Source: Betaproteobacteria bacterium (GTDB lineage Bacteria; Pseudomonadota; Gammaproteobacteria; Burkholderiales; CAIKXV01). Taken from it: 7,331 nucleotides of DNA. The notes under the pieces were generated by a model that was not told the origin of the DNA, ran no database searches, and was given only the letters and a program-made list of their open reading frames with translations. Both the position numbers and the translations under genes were made by a program. The stretch's first letter is position 1. Each line of letters opens with the position of its first letter. Below, piece by piece: positions 6,088 to 7,331 of the stretch. The stretch spans positions 1 to 7,331 of the forward strand of contig CANGUQ010000180.1 in NCBI GenBank assembly GCA_947456915.1, given 5' to 3'.

Positions 6088-6957
6088 TCAGGCCTCGCCG
6101 TGGCCCGCGGGATCCTGCCGGTAGAAGCGCACGAGTTGCCGGTAGACCTCGGGATAGTCGGCGTACAGGCCCTGCGGCGTTTCGAAGAATGCCTCACTCG
6201 CACAGGCGAAGAATTCGCCCGCGTCGTGCGCTGCATAGGGATCGAGCGGCAACGGCTGTTCCTGCGCCAGCGCGCAGCCCGCCCCTTCTGCTGCCGGGTC
6301 CTGACCGGCGTGTTGCGCCCGCAGCCGCCAGCGCCGATAGGCACGCCGTTCGGCGCGCTCGACTCGGGCGACCCGCCGCTCGAAATCGTCGAACGCGTTC
6401 GCGAACGCCTCGTGCCAGTCGTGCCGGTTCATTCCTGCGTGCAGCGGCGGCATGCCGTCGGCTTGACCGTCGAGCATGTCGAGCTTGTGCGCGAATTCGT
6501 GCAGGATCACGTTGTAGCCATCCTCCGGCGCGTCGCTCTCGATGTCGGCCCAGGACAGGATGACCGGCCCCTCGACCCACGACTCCCCGGCGAGTGGTTC
6601 GCGCACCTCGTGCACGATCCCGTTCTCGTCGGTGATCTCGCGCTCGACGATGAATTCGTCCGGATAGACGATCACCTCGATCCACGGCGCGTAGCTGTCG
6701 ATGCCCAGCTCGAGAATCGGCACGCAGGCCTGCAGCGCGATCTGCAGGCGCATCGCCTCGGTGAGTTCCAGCCCGGCAGCGCCGCTGATCGTCTTGTCCA
6801 CCAGGAACAGCGTGACCAGTTCGCGCAGGCGCGCCAGCGCCGCGTCATCGAGATGCGCGATGACCCGGCAGCGGCCGAGCGCCTGCATCCAGAGCGCGTC
6901 CGGTACCGGCGCACGTGCTGCCGCGCGCCGGCGCAGCCAGGTGCGCAGTCCGAACAT
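6088..6957 (-). CDS. mtfA: MtfA-type zinc-dependent peptidase (M90 family)
   Basis: A cytosolic metallopeptidase related to E. coli MtfA (Mlc titration factor A). There it binds the repressor Mlc and so affects glucose phosphotransferase expression. The zinc motif is HEFAH in ILHEFAHKLDMLDG (His153, Glu154, His157). The third ligand is expected in GEFFACASEAFFETP, probably Glu248, with Glu255 the alternative. Upstream family features include WIEVIVYPDEFIV and the VEGPVILSWADIE stretch. At 289 residues it is longer than E. coli MtfA (265). Much of the excess is an Arg/Ala/Gln-rich segment at about 195-236, between the HExxH helix and the third ligand. The ATG lies six bases after the stop of the upstream gene, so the two are probably one transcript. 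Whether an Mlc repressor exists in this organism cannot be told from the window. Confidence 0.9.
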   Translation of the reverse strand: MFGLRTWLRRRAAARAPVPDALWMQALGRCRVIAHLDDAALARLRELVTLFLVDKTISGAAGLELTEAMRLQIALQACVPILELGIDSYAPWIEVIVYPDEFIVEREITDENGIVHEVREPLAGESWVEGPVILSWADIESDAPEDGYNVILHEFAHKLDMLDGQADGMPPLHAGMNRHDWHEAFANAFDDFERRVARVERAERRAYRRWRLRAQHAGQDPAAEGAGCALAQEQPLPLDPYAAHDAGEFFACASEAFFETPQGLYADYPEVYRQLVRFYRQDPAGHGEA

Positions 6958-6963
6958 GCCCGC

Positions 6964-7331
6964 TCAGGGAGTGCGCCGCGGCGCGATACGCTGCTCGAGG
7001 TCGCCGAACAGCAATCGCTGCCAGTCCGGCGCGAGCGCGAGTCCGATCAGCGGCCGCGAGCGGATTTCCACGCGAACCGCGCCCTCGACCGTGCGGGTCA
7101 CGCGGATATCGACGCGCTCACCGGGGCTGGTCGCCGTCGCGCCGTGGCGCAGCTCGATCACGCCGCTTGCGGCATCAGCCTGCACCACGCCGAGCCTGCG
7201 GTCGGCGACAGCCGCCATCAGCGACTCCCAGATCAGCTCGTAGGGGCGCTTGTACAGGCGCGACGCAGCGCGCTCGATGCTCTCCGCCGCCGCCTTCTCG
7301 CGCGCCACCCGCTCCGGATCGGGGCTGCCGC
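6964..7331 (-). CDS. Unrecognised protein, 5' end outside the window
   Basis: The frame is open from the right edge to the stop at 6964-6966. A GTG at 7308 could start a 114-residue protein. Open codons continue to the edge (ending GSPDPER before that GTG), so the true start is probably further right. I do not recognise the family. The visible part has an alpha helix-like stretch (YKRPYELIWESLMAAVAD), then alternating strand-like segments (LGVVQAD, GVIELRHG, ERVDIRVTRT, AVRVEIRSRP), and an Arg-rich end. This resembles small alpha/beta domains of envelope or lipoprotein-like proteins, but no signal peptide or lipobox is visible because the N terminus is missing. It precedes mtfA by six bases, suggesting cotranscription. 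Confidence 0.6.
   Translation of the reverse strand, partial: GSPDPERVAREKAAAESIERAASRLYKRPYELIWESLMAAVADRRLGVVQADAASGVIELRHGATATSPGERVDIRVTRTVEGAVRVEIRSRPLIGLALAPDWQRLLFGDLEQRIAPRRTP

Noticed and set aside
1..7331. Insertion sequence or phage remnant causing the mobA/dppD junction
   Set aside because: No transposase, integrase, terminal inverted repeats or target duplication were seen around 300-372.

Overview
The window reads as chromosomal DNA from a high-GC proteobacterium. GC is roughly two thirds by eye, and nearly every coding frame is shadowed by long antisense ORFs. The gene styles (E. coli-type Glk, MtfA, MobA, a membrane PAS-GGDEF-EAL protein) suggest a betaproteobacterium such as Rhodocyclales or Burkholderiales. 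The lineage is an inference from protein style, not from a marker gene.

Left part, plus strand: the window opens inside mobA (molybdenum cofactor guanylyltransferase), whose 3' half is present. Immediately after the last recognisable MobA residues (about 310-335) the sequence becomes, in another frame, an oligopeptide/dipeptide ABC ATPase of the DppD/OppD type. That ATPase begins at its Q-loop and has no Walker A. It is followed after 15 bases by an apparently intact partner ATPase, DppF/OppF type. No permease or binding-protein genes are in view. The mobA-dppD junction looks like a deletion or an assembly misjoin.

Middle and right, minus strand, read from right to left: the end of an unrecognised gene that runs off the window; mtfA 6 bases downstream of it (zinc peptidase, known in E. 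coli as the Mlc titration factor of glucose uptake control); a 266-base gap; a large two-TM PAS-GGDEF-EAL c-di-GMP protein; a 323-base intergenic region with tandem and inverted repeats; and glk (glucokinase), which converges on dppF with only 36 bases between.

Working together: glk and mtfA both touch glucose metabolism, and the c-di-GMP protein lies between them on the same strand. The 266- and 323-base gaps argue against one tight operon. The GGDEF domain has its catalytic motif and an inhibitory RxxD site. In the EAL domain the position of the catalytic base glutamate is a glutamine, so the protein may be mainly a cyclase. I found no clear undescribed multi-gene system. The points most worth a second look are the mobA/dppD junction, the EAL substitution and the repeat-rich region upstream of glk.
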